Shown piece after piece: positions 44,701-54,045 of a stretch of 64,000 nt of DNA. How positions within the stretch are numbered: the first letter of the stretch is position 1; each line of letters opens with the position of its first letter. The stretch is taken from assembly GCF_001048695.1 (NCBI RefSeq), contig NZ_CVRB01000001.1, forward strand, positions 1,655,724 to 1,719,723. Reading direction: 5' to 3'. The translations under genes and the position numbers were made by a program. The notes under the pieces were generated by a model. That model did no database searches and was not told the DNA's origin. It worked only from the letters and a program-made list of their open reading frames with translations. The stretch is from Neobacillus massiliamazoniensis (lineage in GTDB: Bacteria; Bacillota; Bacilli; Bacillales; Cytobacillaceae).

Positions 44701-45767
44701 GGTGGCCTGGGTTATTAGCAGCATATAAAGAATACTTACCAATTAACGAACAAACACCTTTCCTTACATTAAATGAAGGAAACACACCGTTAGTTAAGCT
44801 TGAGCGTCTTTCTGCTGAGCTGGGTGTTGAGCTATTTGTAAAACTAGAAGGGGCAAACCCGACGGGGTCGTTTAAGGACCGCGGGATGGTTATGGCCGTT
44901 GCCAAAGCGGTTGAAGAAGGAAGCAAAACAGTGATCTGCGCTTCAACAGGCAACACCTCCGCATCTGCGGCCGCTTATGCCGCCAGAGCAGGGCTGCGTT
45001 GCATTATTGTCATTCCTGAAGGGAAAATTGCCATGGGCAAGCTTGCTCAAGCAATGATGTATGGGGCTGAAATTATCTCGATTGAAGGGAATTTCGATCA
45101 AGCGCTAAAAATGGTGCGAAATATTAGTGAACAAGAACCCATCACTCTAGTAAATTCCGTGAATCCCTTCCGTTTAGAAGGGCAAAAAACGGCCGCCTTT
45201 GAAATTTGCGAGCAGCTAGGCTTCGCTCCGGAAATTCTAGCGATACCAGTAGGAAATGCTGGCAATATCAGTGCCTATTGGAAAGGATTTAAAGAATATG
45301 CGGCAAAAAAAGAAACCAGACTGCCGAAAATGTTCGGCTTTGAGGCTGCCGGCGCTGCAGCGCTTGTCCATAATCGGGTGTTCGAAAACCCGGAAACAAT
45401 CGCAACAGCGATTAGAATTGGGAATCCTGCGAGCTGGGATTTAGCTGTTTCTGCTGTCCAGGAGTCGAGTGGCCGCTTTGATGAAGTCAGCGACGAAGAA
45501 ATCTTATTTGCATACAAAAAGTTAGCTTCTTCAGAAGGTATTTTTGTAGAACCTGCTTCTTGTGCATCGATTGCAGGCATTTTGAAAAATATTAAAAATG
45601 GCAGCATTGAAAAAGGCGCCAAGATTGTTGCAGTTCTCACTGGAAATGGCTTGAAGGATCCAGATACGGCAATCAACAGCAGTCAAACGAAGGTGATTCG
45701 ATTAGCAAATGATGAAAATGCCGTAACAGAACATATCCGAGGGGTTGTATTGGATGGAGCCAAATAA
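44697..45767 (+). CDS. thrC: Threonine synthase
   Basis: A 356-residue PLP enzyme. [11 protein letters not shown] holds the PLP lysine, and [20 protein letters not shown] and VPVGNAGN-like [16 protein letters not shown] bind the phosphate. It converts O-phosphohomoserine to threonine. The start ATG 44697 overlaps the hom stop (ATGA), indicating translational coupling; the end overlaps thrB by 14 bp. The length is normal for the Bacillus enzyme. Confidence 0.95.
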   Translation: MRWPGLLAAYKEYLPINEQTPFLTLNEGNTPLVKLERLSAELGVELFVKLEGANPTGSFKDRGMVMAVAKAVEEGSKTVICASTGNTSASAAAYAARAGLRCIIVIPEGKIAMGKLAQAMMYGAEIISIEGNFDQALKMVRNISEQEPITLVNSVNPFRLEGQKTAAFEICEQLGFAPEILAIPVGNAGNISAYWKGFKEYAAKKETRLPKMFGFEAAGAAALVHNRVFENPETIATAIRIGNPASWDLAVSAVQESSGRFDEVSDEEILFAYKKLASSEGIFVEPASCASIAGILKNIKNGSIEKGAKIVAVLTGNGLKDPDTAINSSQTKVIRLANDENAVTEHIRGVVLDGAK

Positions 45768-46671
45768 CCGCTTTACTATCAGAGTTCCAGCTAGCACGGC
45801 CAATCTTGGTCCGGGATTTGATTCGATTGGACTGGCTCTTAATTTGTTTTTAACTCTAGAGGTTGAAAGCAGTGGAAGGTGGGAGTTTTATTCCACCAAA
45901 GACGAATTGAAATTATTTCCTAATGATGAACAGCATTTTATTTGCCAGATTGCACTGCAGGTTGCTGAAAAATATGGCAGGACTTTAACTCCGTGTAAAG
46001 TTCAGATGGACAGTGAAATTCCTTTAGCAAGAGGACTTGGTTCAAGTGCTGCTGCCATTGTTGCCGGCATTGAGCTAGCTGATTATGTTGGCGATTTAGG
46101 ATTAACAACAGAGGATAAGCTTTTGATTGCGACAGAATTGGAGGGCCATCCAGATAATGTTGGGGCTTCTATATATGGGGGATTAATAGTTGGAAGCTAC
46201 CATCGAGGAGAGGTAGATTTGATAGCTTTTCCTGACCTAGGGTTTGAAGGGGTCGTAGTTATTCCAGATGAGATTTTATTGACGAAGGATTCTCGTGAAG
46301 TATTGCCATCCACCTTTTCGCGCAATGAGGCGATTCAAGCATCGTCCACCGCTAATTTATTAATTGCCGCCATTCTTACGCAAAACTGGGAGCTGGCGGG
46401 CAAAATGATGGAACAGGATCTGTTTCATCAACCATATAGACGACCGCTAATTCCTTTGTTTAGTGAAATTGAAAAAATAGCAAAAGCAAACGGTGCGTTC
46501 GGAGTTGCTCTTAGCGGTGCAGGGCCGACTGTTATTTGTTTTACTGTAAAAGGTCAGGGAGAGGAGCTTTCCCAAGCGATGAAACGTGCATTTTCTGAAA
46601 TGACGGTAAAACTTTTAAACATCGAAAATAGGGGAAGTCGTGTTTGTGAGATCGTAAAAGATGTAAAATAA
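45754..46671 (+). CDS. thrB: Homoserine kinase
   Basis: A 305-residue GHMP kinase. [19 protein letters not shown] and the ATP loop [18 protein letters not shown] are diagnostic, and [14 protein letters not shown] is the third GHMP motif. It makes O-phosphohomoserine for ThrC. ATG 45754 has GAGGGG 9 nt upstream and lies inside the end of thrC. It is the last gene of the threonine operon, followed by a strong terminator. Confidence 0.95.
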   Translation: MEPNNRFTIRVPASTANLGPGFDSIGLALNLFLTLEVESSGRWEFYSTKDELKLFPNDEQHFICQIALQVAEKYGRTLTPCKVQMDSEIPLARGLGSSAAAIVAGIELADYVGDLGLTTEDKLLIATELEGHPDNVGASIYGGLIVGSYHRGEVDLIAFPDLGFEGVVVIPDEILLTKDSREVLPSTFSRNEAIQASSTANLLIAAILTQNWELAGKMMEQDLFHQPYRRPLIPLFSEIEKIAKANGAFGVALSGAGPTVICFTVKGQGEELSQAMKRAFSEMTVKLLNIENRGSRVCEIVKDVK

Positions 46672-46678
46672 CTAGATT

Positions 46679-46726
46679 AGTGACCGAAAGAGTGGCATTT
46701 TCGCTTTTTCGGTCACTATTTTTTTA
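46679..46726 (+). terminator. Threonine operon terminator
   Basis: AGTGACCGAAA pairs with TTTCGGTCACT, then a run of T residues. It begins 8 nt after the thrB stop. Confidence 0.9.
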
Positions 46727-46834
46727 AAAATGTTAAATTTCACCATACAAAATTACTAATCGGTTAGTTTTTTGTGGATGCAATATGGTAAAATAGTTAT
46801 AATATTGTGAAAATTGGAAGTGGTGATTCCGTTT

Positions 46835-49800
46835 ATGATGCTGCCAATCATTCAAACAAAGCTCAGGATTCCAGTTGTGAAGGATGATTTTATTAGAAGG
46901 GCAAAGCTTACGAGGAAAATGAAAAGGATTCCGGACTATCCTTTGACTATGATCCATTCCGGGGCGGGTTATGGAAAAAGTACAGCACTTGCCTTATTTA
47001 TGAAGGACGAAAGCATTCATGGCTGTTGGTACTCAATCTCCTCGACAGATGACGATATTTTGCCATTTCTAACCTATATAATTCATTCAATTCGCCGCAT
47101 GGTTCCTGATTTCGGGAAAGAGCTTGCTTCCTATATTGACACAATCGACCGCTATATCCGAGACGAAGAACTCAGTTTCCTATGTTCCTTGTTTATTAAT
47201 GAAATCCTTGCAGTCCATTCGGAGATTACTCTTATTTTAGATGACTTTCATCAAATTGAGCATTCATACATGATTAACAATTGGATGGATAAATTACTTG
47301 AGCATATTCCGCCCAATTTACATATTGTGGTTTCAAGTCGAAGCCGTCCTGGCTGGAAGCAGCTTACGAAGATGAAGGTTTGCGGACAGCTGTTGGAAAT
47401 TACGAAGGAAGACCTTGTCCTGACGATGGAAGAAATGGAGCTATTATTAACGGACTTATACGGACTACAAATGAATCCAGGTCATCTCCAAACGATCTAT
47501 CAAATGACAGAGGGGTGGATTATTGCATTATGTATGATTGCACAGCAGGTTCCCCATAAACATGACCTTTCAGACCTCTTCGAATACACATCAACCTCAC
47601 TTCAAGATTTATTCCAGTATTTAGTGATGGAAGTCTTTTCAAAGCAGCCGCCTATGCTCCAACAGTTTTTAGAGCAAACATCCATTTTGGAAGAAATAGA
47701 GGAGGAAATAGTGGATGAGGTCATTGGCATTCGCGGCGCTTCCGGAATGCTTGAACAATTAAAGGAACGAAATTTATTCATTCAAAAGGTAGGCGGTAAG
47801 AACTATCGCTATCATGCCTTATTTAAAGAGTTTCTAGAAAAGGAATTTCAAAAAAATAATCCAAGTAATTATTTTATTTTAAATGAAAGATGTGCTCGCT
47901 TTTATGAAAAAAGACAACAGTGGGAAGAGGCGCTATTTCATTATAAAAAAATTAAGCTAACGAAGTCTATTGCTTCAATTTTGCAAGTGAATGGGATCAG
48001 TATGCTTGGAAGTGGCAAATTGGAGAGTTTATATGATCAATTAACCTTTATTCCTTTGAAGGAAATAGAAGAAAGCTATCTTCTTTCCTATTTAAAAGCG
48101 GAGGTTCATCGTTTTCGTTCCCATTACAAAGAGGCTGAGGATTGCTATAACAATACTTATTTACTCGCTGAAAAAAGGCAGGATAATTTTTGGATGAGCA
48201 AAGCGCTTGAAGGAAAAGCGAAAATTTTTTTGGATACGATTCAGCCTCAGCATGCTGAAAGGCTTCTATACGAGGCCATTTCCTATAGAGAGAAAAGCAC
48301 GAGCTCAAATGAAGAAAAAGGGCAACTCTATCAATTGCTTTCAGAGAATCTTCTAAACTCGGGAAAATCTCGGGAGGCGGAAAAATGGCTGCAAAAGACG
48401 AAAGAATCGAATATTTCAAATCTGGATGGGAATCTCGAAGCGAGATTGTATTTGCGAACCGGCCGCTTTGAGGAGGCCAAGACAGTTCTTTACTTGCAAA
48501 AAGAAGGATTAAAAGGAAAATCTCTTACTACATTGCCTCAGTCTCATAGAGAAACAGATTTGCTGCTATCATTAATAGAAGCCTTTACCGGAAACGGATT
48601 GAAAGCGAAGGAGCTCGCACAGGCAGCTATTCAACAAGGTATAAGTTTAAAGGCTCCATTTGTCGAAGCGTGCGGCTGGATTCGAATGGGGCATTCCGTG
48701 CAAATTCTCAACAAATATGATTTGAAATTGGCGGAAAACTGCTATCAAACGGCGTTGGAAATCATGGATCAAATCAAAATAAATAGAGGAAAAGCAGAAC
48801 CACTAATGGGTCTTTGCATTTTATTTGGAACAAAGGGAGATTTTGAAAGAGCTTTGGAGGCAGGTAAAAAAGCATTACAAGAAACCGAGAAAGTACATGA
48901 TGCTTGGCTTTCAGCATTCATTACTCTTTGTATGTCGATTACGTGCATTTACAATGAACGTCTACAGAAAGCTCTTGATTATCTAAATAAAACAAAAGCT
49001 TTATTTGAGCAGTGTGAGGATTCCTACGGTTTAATGCTCAGTTCATTCTGGTTATCTTATGTTTTTTACTTAGAAAATAAACAAGACCTATTTAAACAAA
49101 ATATGGATACATGTTTAAGCATTACGCAAATGCAAAATTATGAATTCTTTTTTCATAAAAGAGCCATTTTTAGTCCAAGAGACTTGCAAATGATTGTTCC
49201 TCTATTACTTGATTGTACTAAGCTAGAAATTCAATCATCATATGCTGTAAAAATTCTTCAGGATATGGGGATTACTTCGTTTGAATCCCACCCAGGCTAC
49301 TCCATTCGTGTGCAAACTCTCGGTCAGTTTAAAATTTGGCTAGGTGAGAAAGAAGTGGGAGAAAAGGAATGGCAGCGAGAAAAAGCAAAAGAATTATTTC
49401 AGTTATTCATTACGATGAACGAACCGATTTCAAAGGATGAAATCACCCAAATCCTTTGGCCGAATCCGACGAGGAAAAATGCTGACCGAGATTTCAAGGT
49501 TGCCTTAAATAGTCTGCAGAATGTATTGGAGCCATCAAGGAAGGCGAGAGCCACGCCATTTTTTATTATTCGAGAGGGGTTATTTTACGGCCTCAATTCG
49601 CATGCTGTGTTCGATTTAGATACGGTAGATTTTCAAGGCTTGATTCAGGACGGGCTTCATGAAAATGATGCTGAAAAAGCCATTCCTCTCCTTGAAAAAG
49701 CGTTATCCCTTTATCAAGGAGAATATTTGCCAGAACGTCGCTATGATGATTGGTGCATGAGCAAAAGGGAGAGCATGCAGGTTCTATTTTTAAGAGGGGC

Positions 49801-50083
49801 GGAGAAAATGGCGCAATTGATGGTCCGTACCGAAAACTATGATGGGGCAATTAATTGGTGTGAAAAAATCGTAAACCGAGATCGTACGTGGGAAGAAGCT
49901 TACAGGCTACTTATGTATTGTTATTACCGAAAAAACAACCGGCCAAAAGCCATTAAATGGTATCAAACCTGTACGAAGGTTCTAGAGGAAGAACTGGGTG
50001 TTTCCCCATTAGAACCAACAAAGCATATGCTTGAGATGATTATGGAATCGGAAAAATATAGTGATCTAACAGAACAGCCTTAA
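46835..50083 (+). CDS. Large MalT/BTAD (SARP-like) transcription activator
   Basis: About 1082 residues. The N-terminal ATPase of the MalT/STAND type has Walker A GAGYGKST near residue 44 and Walker B LILDDFH near 134, with TEGWIIALCM after it. A long tetratricopeptide-like helical region (about 350-810) follows. The C-terminus has an OmpR-type winged helix (VQTLGQFKIWLGEKEV...WQREKAKELFQLF) and a bacterial activation (BTAD) domain with YCYYRKNNRPKAIKWYQTC and LGVSPLEPT, as in SARP proteins, in place of the LuxR helix-turn-helix of MalT. Start ATG 46835 is chosen; upstream GTG and TTG codons are alternatives. It probably activates the transporter and ligase genes downstream, whose promoters carry 11-bp direct repeats. 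Confidence 0.88.
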   Translation: MMLPIIQTKLRIPVVKDDFIRRAKLTRKMKRIPDYPLTMIHSGAGYGKSTALALFMKDESIHGCWYSISSTDDDILPFLTYIIHSIRRMVPDFGKELASYIDTIDRYIRDEELSFLCSLFINEILAVHSEITLILDDFHQIEHSYMINNWMDKLLEHIPPNLHIVVSSRSRPGWKQLTKMKVCGQLLEITKEDLVLTMEEMELLLTDLYGLQMNPGHLQTIYQMTEGWIIALCMIAQQVPHKHDLSDLFEYTSTSLQDLFQYLVMEVFSKQPPMLQQFLEQTSILEEIEEEIVDEVIGIRGASGMLEQLKERNLFIQKVGGKNYRYHALFKEFLEKEFQKNNPSNYFILNERCARFYEKRQQWEEALFHYKKIKLTKSIASILQVNGISMLGSGKLESLYDQLTFIPLKEIEESYLLSYLKAEVHRFRSHYKEAEDCYNNTYLLAEKRQDNFWMSKALEGKAKIFLDTIQPQHAERLLYEAISYREKSTSSNEEKGQLYQLLSENLLNSGKSREAEKWLQKTKESNISNLDGNLEARLYLRTGRFEEAKTVLYLQKEGLKGKSLTTLPQSHRETDLLLSLIEAFTGNGLKAKELAQAAIQQGISLKAPFVEACGWIRMGHSVQILNKYDLKLAENCYQTALEIMDQIKINRGKAEPLMGLCILFGTKGDFERALEAGKKALQETEKVHDAWLSAFITLCMSITCIYNERLQKALDYLNKTKALFEQCEDSYGLMLSSFWLSYVFYLENKQDLFKQNMDTCLSITQMQNYEFFFHKRAIFSPRDLQMIVPLLLDCTKLEIQSSYAVKILQDMGITSFESHPGYSIRVQTLGQFKIWLGEKEVGEKEWQREKAKELFQLFITMNEPISKDEITQILWPNPTRKNADRDFKVALNSLQNVLEPSRKARATPFFIIREGLFYGLNSHAVFDLDTVDFQGLIQDGLHENDAEKAIPLLEKALSLYQGEYLPERRYDDWCMSKRESMQVLFLRGAEKMAQLMVRTENYDGAINWCEKIVNRDRTWEEAYRLLMYCYYRKNNRPKAIKWYQTCTKVLEEELGVSPLEPTKHMLEMIMESEKYSDLTEQP

Positions 50084-50101
50084 ATAGAGGCTGTTTTTTT
50101 A
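50073..50101 (+). terminator. Terminator of the activator gene
   Basis: AACAGCCT (50073-50080) pairs with AGGCTGTT (50088-50095), then TTTTTT. The hairpin overlaps the stop codon. Confidence 0.85.
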
Positions 50102-50130
50102 TTTGAAATCAGAGAAATATTGACTTCGAG

Positions 50131-50316
50131 AATTGTCCAGCTCCATAAGAGTAAGCTACGAAAGCGTTACCTCGCACGCCGAAAAACGCGAGTTTTTCGG
50201 CGGAGCGCCTAGCCCCTCGAGGTCATAAGCCAATCCGTCAAGAAGGTTAAAAAGCAACCTTCATGCCGGCTCGTCTTATGCTTGTTGGGGCTGCCCAAGG
50301 CGCTTCCGCTTTTCTT
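50131..50316. repeat. Second type of GC-rich Bacillus intergenic repeat
   Basis: This element contains ATTGTCCAGCTCC, a perfect hairpin CGCCGAAAAA (50177-50186)/TTTTTCGGCG (50193-50202), and an outer inverted pair GCGCCTAGCCCC (50206-50217) with GGGGCT (50287-50292) and AGGCGC (50298-50303). Its wording (CAGCTCC, GCGCCTAGCCCCTCGAGG, AAGGCGCTTCCGCTTTTCTT) is that of a dispersed intergenic repeat common in Bacillus genomes. It differs from the three-copy repeat elsewhere here. No gene lies in it. Confidence 0.75.
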
Positions 50317-50320
50317 TTTT

Positions 50321-50352
50321 GTAACTGATTTGTAACTCCCTTCTTCTATTCT
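50321..50352 (+). promoter_or_regulatory. Direct-repeat activator site and -10 of the LIV-type operon
   Basis: GTAACT occurs at 50321-50326 and 50332-50337, 11 bp start to start. A -10-like TATTCT begins at 50347, exactly 9 bp after the second copy. There is no good -35. This is the layout of promoters activated by SARP/BTAD proteins, in which repeats spaced by one helical turn replace the -35. The same motif and spacing recur at 57313-57354. Confidence 0.6.
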
Positions 50353-50402
50353 TAATTCAAAGCACCGCCATTCTTTATTTCAAATATTAAGGGGGAACAA
50401 GT

Positions 50403-51632
50403 GTGAAGAAGGGAAAATTGGCTTTAGTAGGTCTATTTGCTTCGCTGATGATGTTTGCTAGTGCCTGCAGCTCGGAAAAAAGCACAACAGAATCAAAGAA
50501 CACAAGTGGAAAGAAGGATCTTCCTCCCATTAAAATTGGTGTCCTTGCCTCTAAAACTGGTGCCTTAGAATCTTACGGGAAGCAAACTCTGAGAGGCTTT
50601 GATCTTGGACTCCAGTACGCGACAGATGGGAAGATGGAAGTAGAAGGAAGGAAAATCGAAGTTTATATTGAAGACACTGAAACGAAGCCGGAAGTAGCAG
50701 TCCAAAAAGCAACAAAGCTATTAGAAGAAAATAAAGTAGATTTTCTTGTGGGATCATCAAGCTCAGCAGATACATTAGCTGTTTTGCCTCTGGCACAGGA
50801 ATATAAAAAGGTTATGGTGGTAGAACCAGCGGTAGCTGATAGTATTACAGGTTCAGAGTTTAATAAGTATATATTCCACTCAGCTCGTAACTCCTCTCAA
50901 GACGCGGTGGCCGGTGCTGCTGCTATTGCAAAAAAAGGAGTAAAAATTGCCACTCTTGCACCAGATTATTCTTTTGGACGGGATGGTGTAGCGGCCTTTA
51001 AGGATGCAGCCAAAAAGCTTGGGGCCGATATTGTGAAGGAGGAATACGCCGATCCGAAAGCAACAGACTTCACTTCGAATATTCAAAAGATTATCGAAGC
51101 GAAGCCTGACTATTTATTTGTAGTTTGGGCAGGGGCAAATTCACCGTGGAAGCAAATTGCTGATATGAAAGTTCAAGAAAAGGGAATCAAAATTTCCACA
51201 GGAGCACCGGACATTGCGGCATTATCGACAATGGAGCCACTTATTGGCATGGAAGGCTTCACCGTTTACTACAACGACTTACCAAAAAATAAAATAAACG
51301 ACTGGCTCGTCAGTGAACATAAGAAAAAATATAATGGCGAGGTCCCTGACCTATTCACTCCTGGCGGTATGAGTGCTGCGATTTCCATTGTAGAAGCTGT
51401 CAAGAAAACAAAGGGTGATACTGATGCTGATAAACTCATCAGCAAAATGGAAGGGATGAGCTTTGACACACCAAAAGGGAAAATGACCTATCGGAAAGAA
51501 GATCATCAGGCCCTGCAAAGCTTGTATGCTATTAAGCTAGAAAAGAAAGAAGGGGTTCCATATCCTGTTCCAACACTCATTAGAGAACTAACTCCGGAGG
51601 AGACTGCCCCTCCAATTCGCAATAAGAAATAA
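50403..51632 (+). CDS. LIV-type ABC transporter substrate-binding lipoprotein
   Basis: A 409-residue type 1 periplasmic-binding-protein-like receptor (LivJ/K family). A lipoprotein signal ends in FASAC near residue 22, so it is anchored to the outer face of the membrane. KIGVLASKTGALESYG and VGSSSSADTLAVLP are typical of the ligand-binding lobes. It starts with GTG 50403, with AAGGGGG 7-8 nt upstream. It captures the substrate for the four transporter genes that follow. LIV-family receptors bind amino acids, amides, urea or small aromatic and aliphatic acids, so the ligand is open. Confidence 0.9.
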   Translation: MKKGKLALVGLFASLMMFASACSSEKSTTESKNTSGKKDLPPIKIGVLASKTGALESYGKQTLRGFDLGLQYATDGKMEVEGRKIEVYIEDTETKPEVAVQKATKLLEENKVDFLVGSSSSADTLAVLPLAQEYKKVMVVEPAVADSITGSEFNKYIFHSARNSSQDAVAGAAAIAKKGVKIATLAPDYSFGRDGVAAFKDAAKKLGADIVKEEYADPKATDFTSNIQKIIEAKPDYLFVVWAGANSPWKQIADMKVQEKGIKISTGAPDIAALSTMEPLIGMEGFTVYYNDLPKNKINDWLVSEHKKKYNGEVPDLFTPGGMSAAISIVEAVKKTKGDTDADKLISKMEGMSFDTPKGKMTYRKEDHQALQSLYAIKLEKKEGVPYPVPTLIRELTPEETAPPIRNKK

Positions 51633-51703
51633 TCATTATCACTGGGGTGTAACCATAAACTCATGGTTACCCTCTTCCTTATTTCCATCGGGAGGTGAAA
51701 CAA

Positions 51704-52459
51704 ATGGAAACCTTAATAGAAACAAATGATTTATCCATTTCCTTTGGTGGTCAGTTGGCGGTGGATTCAGTCAACATTACTGTTCCTGAAAAGCATTTTA
51801 AGTCGATTATTGGACCGAATGGGGCGGGAAAAACAACCTTTTTTAATCTGCTAAGCGGCCAATTAACCCCGACAAAAGGAACTATCCATTATCGTGGAAA
51901 AGATATTACGAAATTTTCGCCCACGAAAAGAACACGAGAAGGCATCGGCCGTTCCTTTCAAATTACGAATGTTTTCCCAAATTTAACGGTGTTAGAAAAC
52001 GTACGGCTTGCTGTACAATCGCAGGCGGGAATTCGTTATCAAATGCTGTTCCATTTTAAAAAATACCGGTCATTCGAAGAGAGGGCCCTAGAGTGGCTAA
52101 AACTTGTGCTATTAGATGATAAAAGAGATTCGCCCGCTTGTAATCTGGCTCATGGAGAAAAGCGAAAACTTGAAATCGCTATGCTGTTGGCCCTCGAAAC
52201 GGATGTTCTTTTACTTGATGAACCAACAGCGGGAATGTCGCTTGAAGAGGTTCCAGCGATACTAGAAGTGTTAAAAAGAATTAAGGAACAGGGGAAGAGA
52301 ACGATTATCCTGATTGAACACAAGATGGACATGATCTTGGATTTATCGGATTCGGTGATGGTCTTGCTTAATGGCAGGCTGCTGGCTGACGGGACACCGG
52401 AAGAAATTATGAAAAACGAGACAGTTCAGTCCGCTTACTTAGGAGGGCATGTTGAATGA
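51704..52459 (+). CDS. LIV-type ABC transporter ATPase (LivG-like)
   Basis: A 251-residue ATPase. Walker A is GPNGAGKTTFFN, the signature reads NLAHGEKRKLEIAM (a LivG-type variant of LSGGQ), and Walker B is VLLLDEPTAGMS. The insertion RSFQITNVFPNLTVLENVRLA is typical of LivG. ATG 51704 has GGAGGTG 6 nt upstream. It overlaps the next ATPase gene by 4 bp (ATGA). With the LivF-like partner it powers uptake. Confidence 0.93.
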   Translation: METLIETNDLSISFGGQLAVDSVNITVPEKHFKSIIGPNGAGKTTFFNLLSGQLTPTKGTIHYRGKDITKFSPTKRTREGIGRSFQITNVFPNLTVLENVRLAVQSQAGIRYQMLFHFKKYRSFEERALEWLKLVLLDDKRDSPACNLAHGEKRKLEIAMLLALETDVLLLDEPTAGMSLEEVPAILEVLKRIKEQGKRTIILIEHKMDMILDLSDSVMVLLNGRLLADGTPEEIMKNETVQSAYLGGHVE

Positions 52460-53163
52460 GTGAGCTACTTACACTTAACCATGTGGAAACATATATCGGT
52501 CAATACCATATTCTTCAAGGTGTTTCCTTAGAGGTAAAAAAAGGTGAAGTAACCGTTCTTCTGGGAAGAAACGGTGCGGGAAAAACAACGACATTAAGGA
52601 CCATCATGGGACTTAATCCTGCCTCAAAAGGAACCGTTGTTTTGAAGGGAGAGGAGATTCAAACTCTTCCTACTTACTCCATTGCAAAAAAGGGAATCGG
52701 CTATGTCCCGGAGGATCAGGGGATTTTTGCTGGATTGACCGTTGAAGAAAATATGAAGGTAGCTATTCAAAAAAACAATGAGGAAACGGCAAAAAGATTG
52801 GATTGGATTCTCAATTGTTTTCCTGACTTAAGAAAGTTTTGGAAAAAGCCTGGCGGGTACTTAAGCGGCGGACAAAAGCAGATGCTCTCCATCGCAAGAG
52901 CGTATGTTAATGAAAATGAGCTGCTGCTGATTGATGAACCTAGTAAAGGATTAGCACCGATTATGGTGGAGAAGGTAATGGAATCGATTTTGCAAATAAA
53001 GGATCAAACAACAATTGTTTTAGTTGAACAAAATTTTATGATGGCAAGTACAATTGGGGATTGTTTTTACATGATCGATGATGGGCGAACTGTCAGTCAT
53101 GGCACGATGAACCAATTGAAAGAAAATGAAGAAATGAAACGGAAATATTTAGGAATTGCATAG
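52456..53163 (+). CDS. LIV-type ABC transporter ATPase (LivF-like)
   Basis: A 235-residue ATPase with Walker A GRNGAGKTTTLR, GIGYVPEDQGIFAGLTVEEN, signature GGYLSGGQKQMLSIARA and Walker B LLLIDEPSKGLAP, all as in LivF. The start ATG overlaps the previous stop. A TTG-initiated permease gene follows 17 bp downstream. Confidence 0.93.
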   Translation: MSELLTLNHVETYIGQYHILQGVSLEVKKGEVTVLLGRNGAGKTTTLRTIMGLNPASKGTVVLKGEEIQTLPTYSIAKKGIGYVPEDQGIFAGLTVEENMKVAIQKNNEETAKRLDWILNCFPDLRKFWKKPGGYLSGGQKQMLSIARAYVNENELLLIDEPSKGLAPIMVEKVMESILQIKDQTTIVLVEQNFMMASTIGDCFYMIDDGRTVSHGTMNQLKENEEMKRKYLGIA

Positions 53164-53180
53164 GAGAGGAGGTTTCTACT

Positions 53181-54041
53181 TTGGATTTATTCATGAATTT
53201 AACCTTAAATGGCCTGGCAACAGGGATGCTCATCTTCCTGCTCGCAGCCGGATTAACGCTCATTTTTGGCTTAATGGATGTTTTGAACTTCGCTCATGGC
53301 GGATTGTTTGCGTGGGGAGCGTACAGCGGTCTTTGGATATATTCGAAAACAGGTAGTTTTTTGATTGGGATTATTGGAGCCATCCTGACCGGATTTCTTT
53401 TAGGCATATTGATGGAAAAATGGATCATTAAGCCAGTATATGGGAATCATGTGCAGCAAATTTTGATTACCCTTGGACTCATGCTTGTTCTATCAGAAAT
53501 GCTAAAGGTTATTTGGGGCCCGAATCAAATTACTGCCTCCCCGCCTAATTATTTAAATGGCAGCTGGGAACTAGGTGGCATAATCATCATTAAATACAGG
53601 GTATTTATCATTTTAATAGGATTGCTTATTTTTGCCGGGGTACAATTTCTGCTAAAAAAAACAAAAATCGGCCTTGTGGTACGAGCTGGTGTCATGAATA
53701 AAGAGATGGTTCAGGCGTTAGGAATTAACATCCAAAAAGTGTTTATGTTTGTTTTTATGCTTGGTGCTGGGATGGCAGCACTCAGTGGTGTCCTTCTTGG
53801 ACCTTATTCAGGCGTCATCCATGCTGAGATGGGGATGGAATTTGCGATTTTGGCTTTCATTGTGGTTGTAATTGGCGGAATGGGAAACTTTACGGGTTCC
53901 ATTTTAGCAGCAATCTTAGTCGGAATTTCAGGTTCCTTTATGGCGTATTATGTTCCGGACCTGTCCCTTGCGGTAAATATGCTGTTGATGGCGGTTGTGT
54001 TAATCATACGACCTCAAGGTCTATTTGGGGTAAAGGGGTGA
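53181..54041 (+). CDS. LIV-type ABC transporter permease (LivH-like)
   Basis: A 286-residue membrane protein with about 8 helices. ATGMLIFLLAAGLTLIFGLM and VLNFAHGGLFAWGAY near the N-terminus are the LivH hallmark, and GAGMAALSGVLLGP and VVVIGGMGNFTGSI form the ATPase-contact region. It starts with TTG 53181; GAGGAGG lies 8 nt upstream, while the first ATG (53193) is 20 nt away. It forms the translocation channel with the LivM-like protein. Confidence 0.92.
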   Translation: MDLFMNLTLNGLATGMLIFLLAAGLTLIFGLMDVLNFAHGGLFAWGAYSGLWIYSKTGSFLIGIIGAILTGFLLGILMEKWIIKPVYGNHVQQILITLGLMLVLSEMLKVIWGPNQITASPPNYLNGSWELGGIIIIKYRVFIILIGLLIFAGVQFLLKKTKIGLVVRAGVMNKEMVQALGINIQKVFMFVFMLGAGMAALSGVLLGPYSGVIHAEMGMEFAILAFIVVVIGGMGNFTGSILAAILVGISGSFMAYYVPDLSLAVNMLLMAVVLIIRPQGLFGVKG

Positions 54042-54045
54042 GAGC

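Noticed and set aside
46757..46770. ACTAATCGGTTAGT palindrome upstream of the SARP-like gene as an operator
   Set aside because: Only 5-bp arms, seen once and not matched elsewhere in the window, so it was not strong enough to list as a site.
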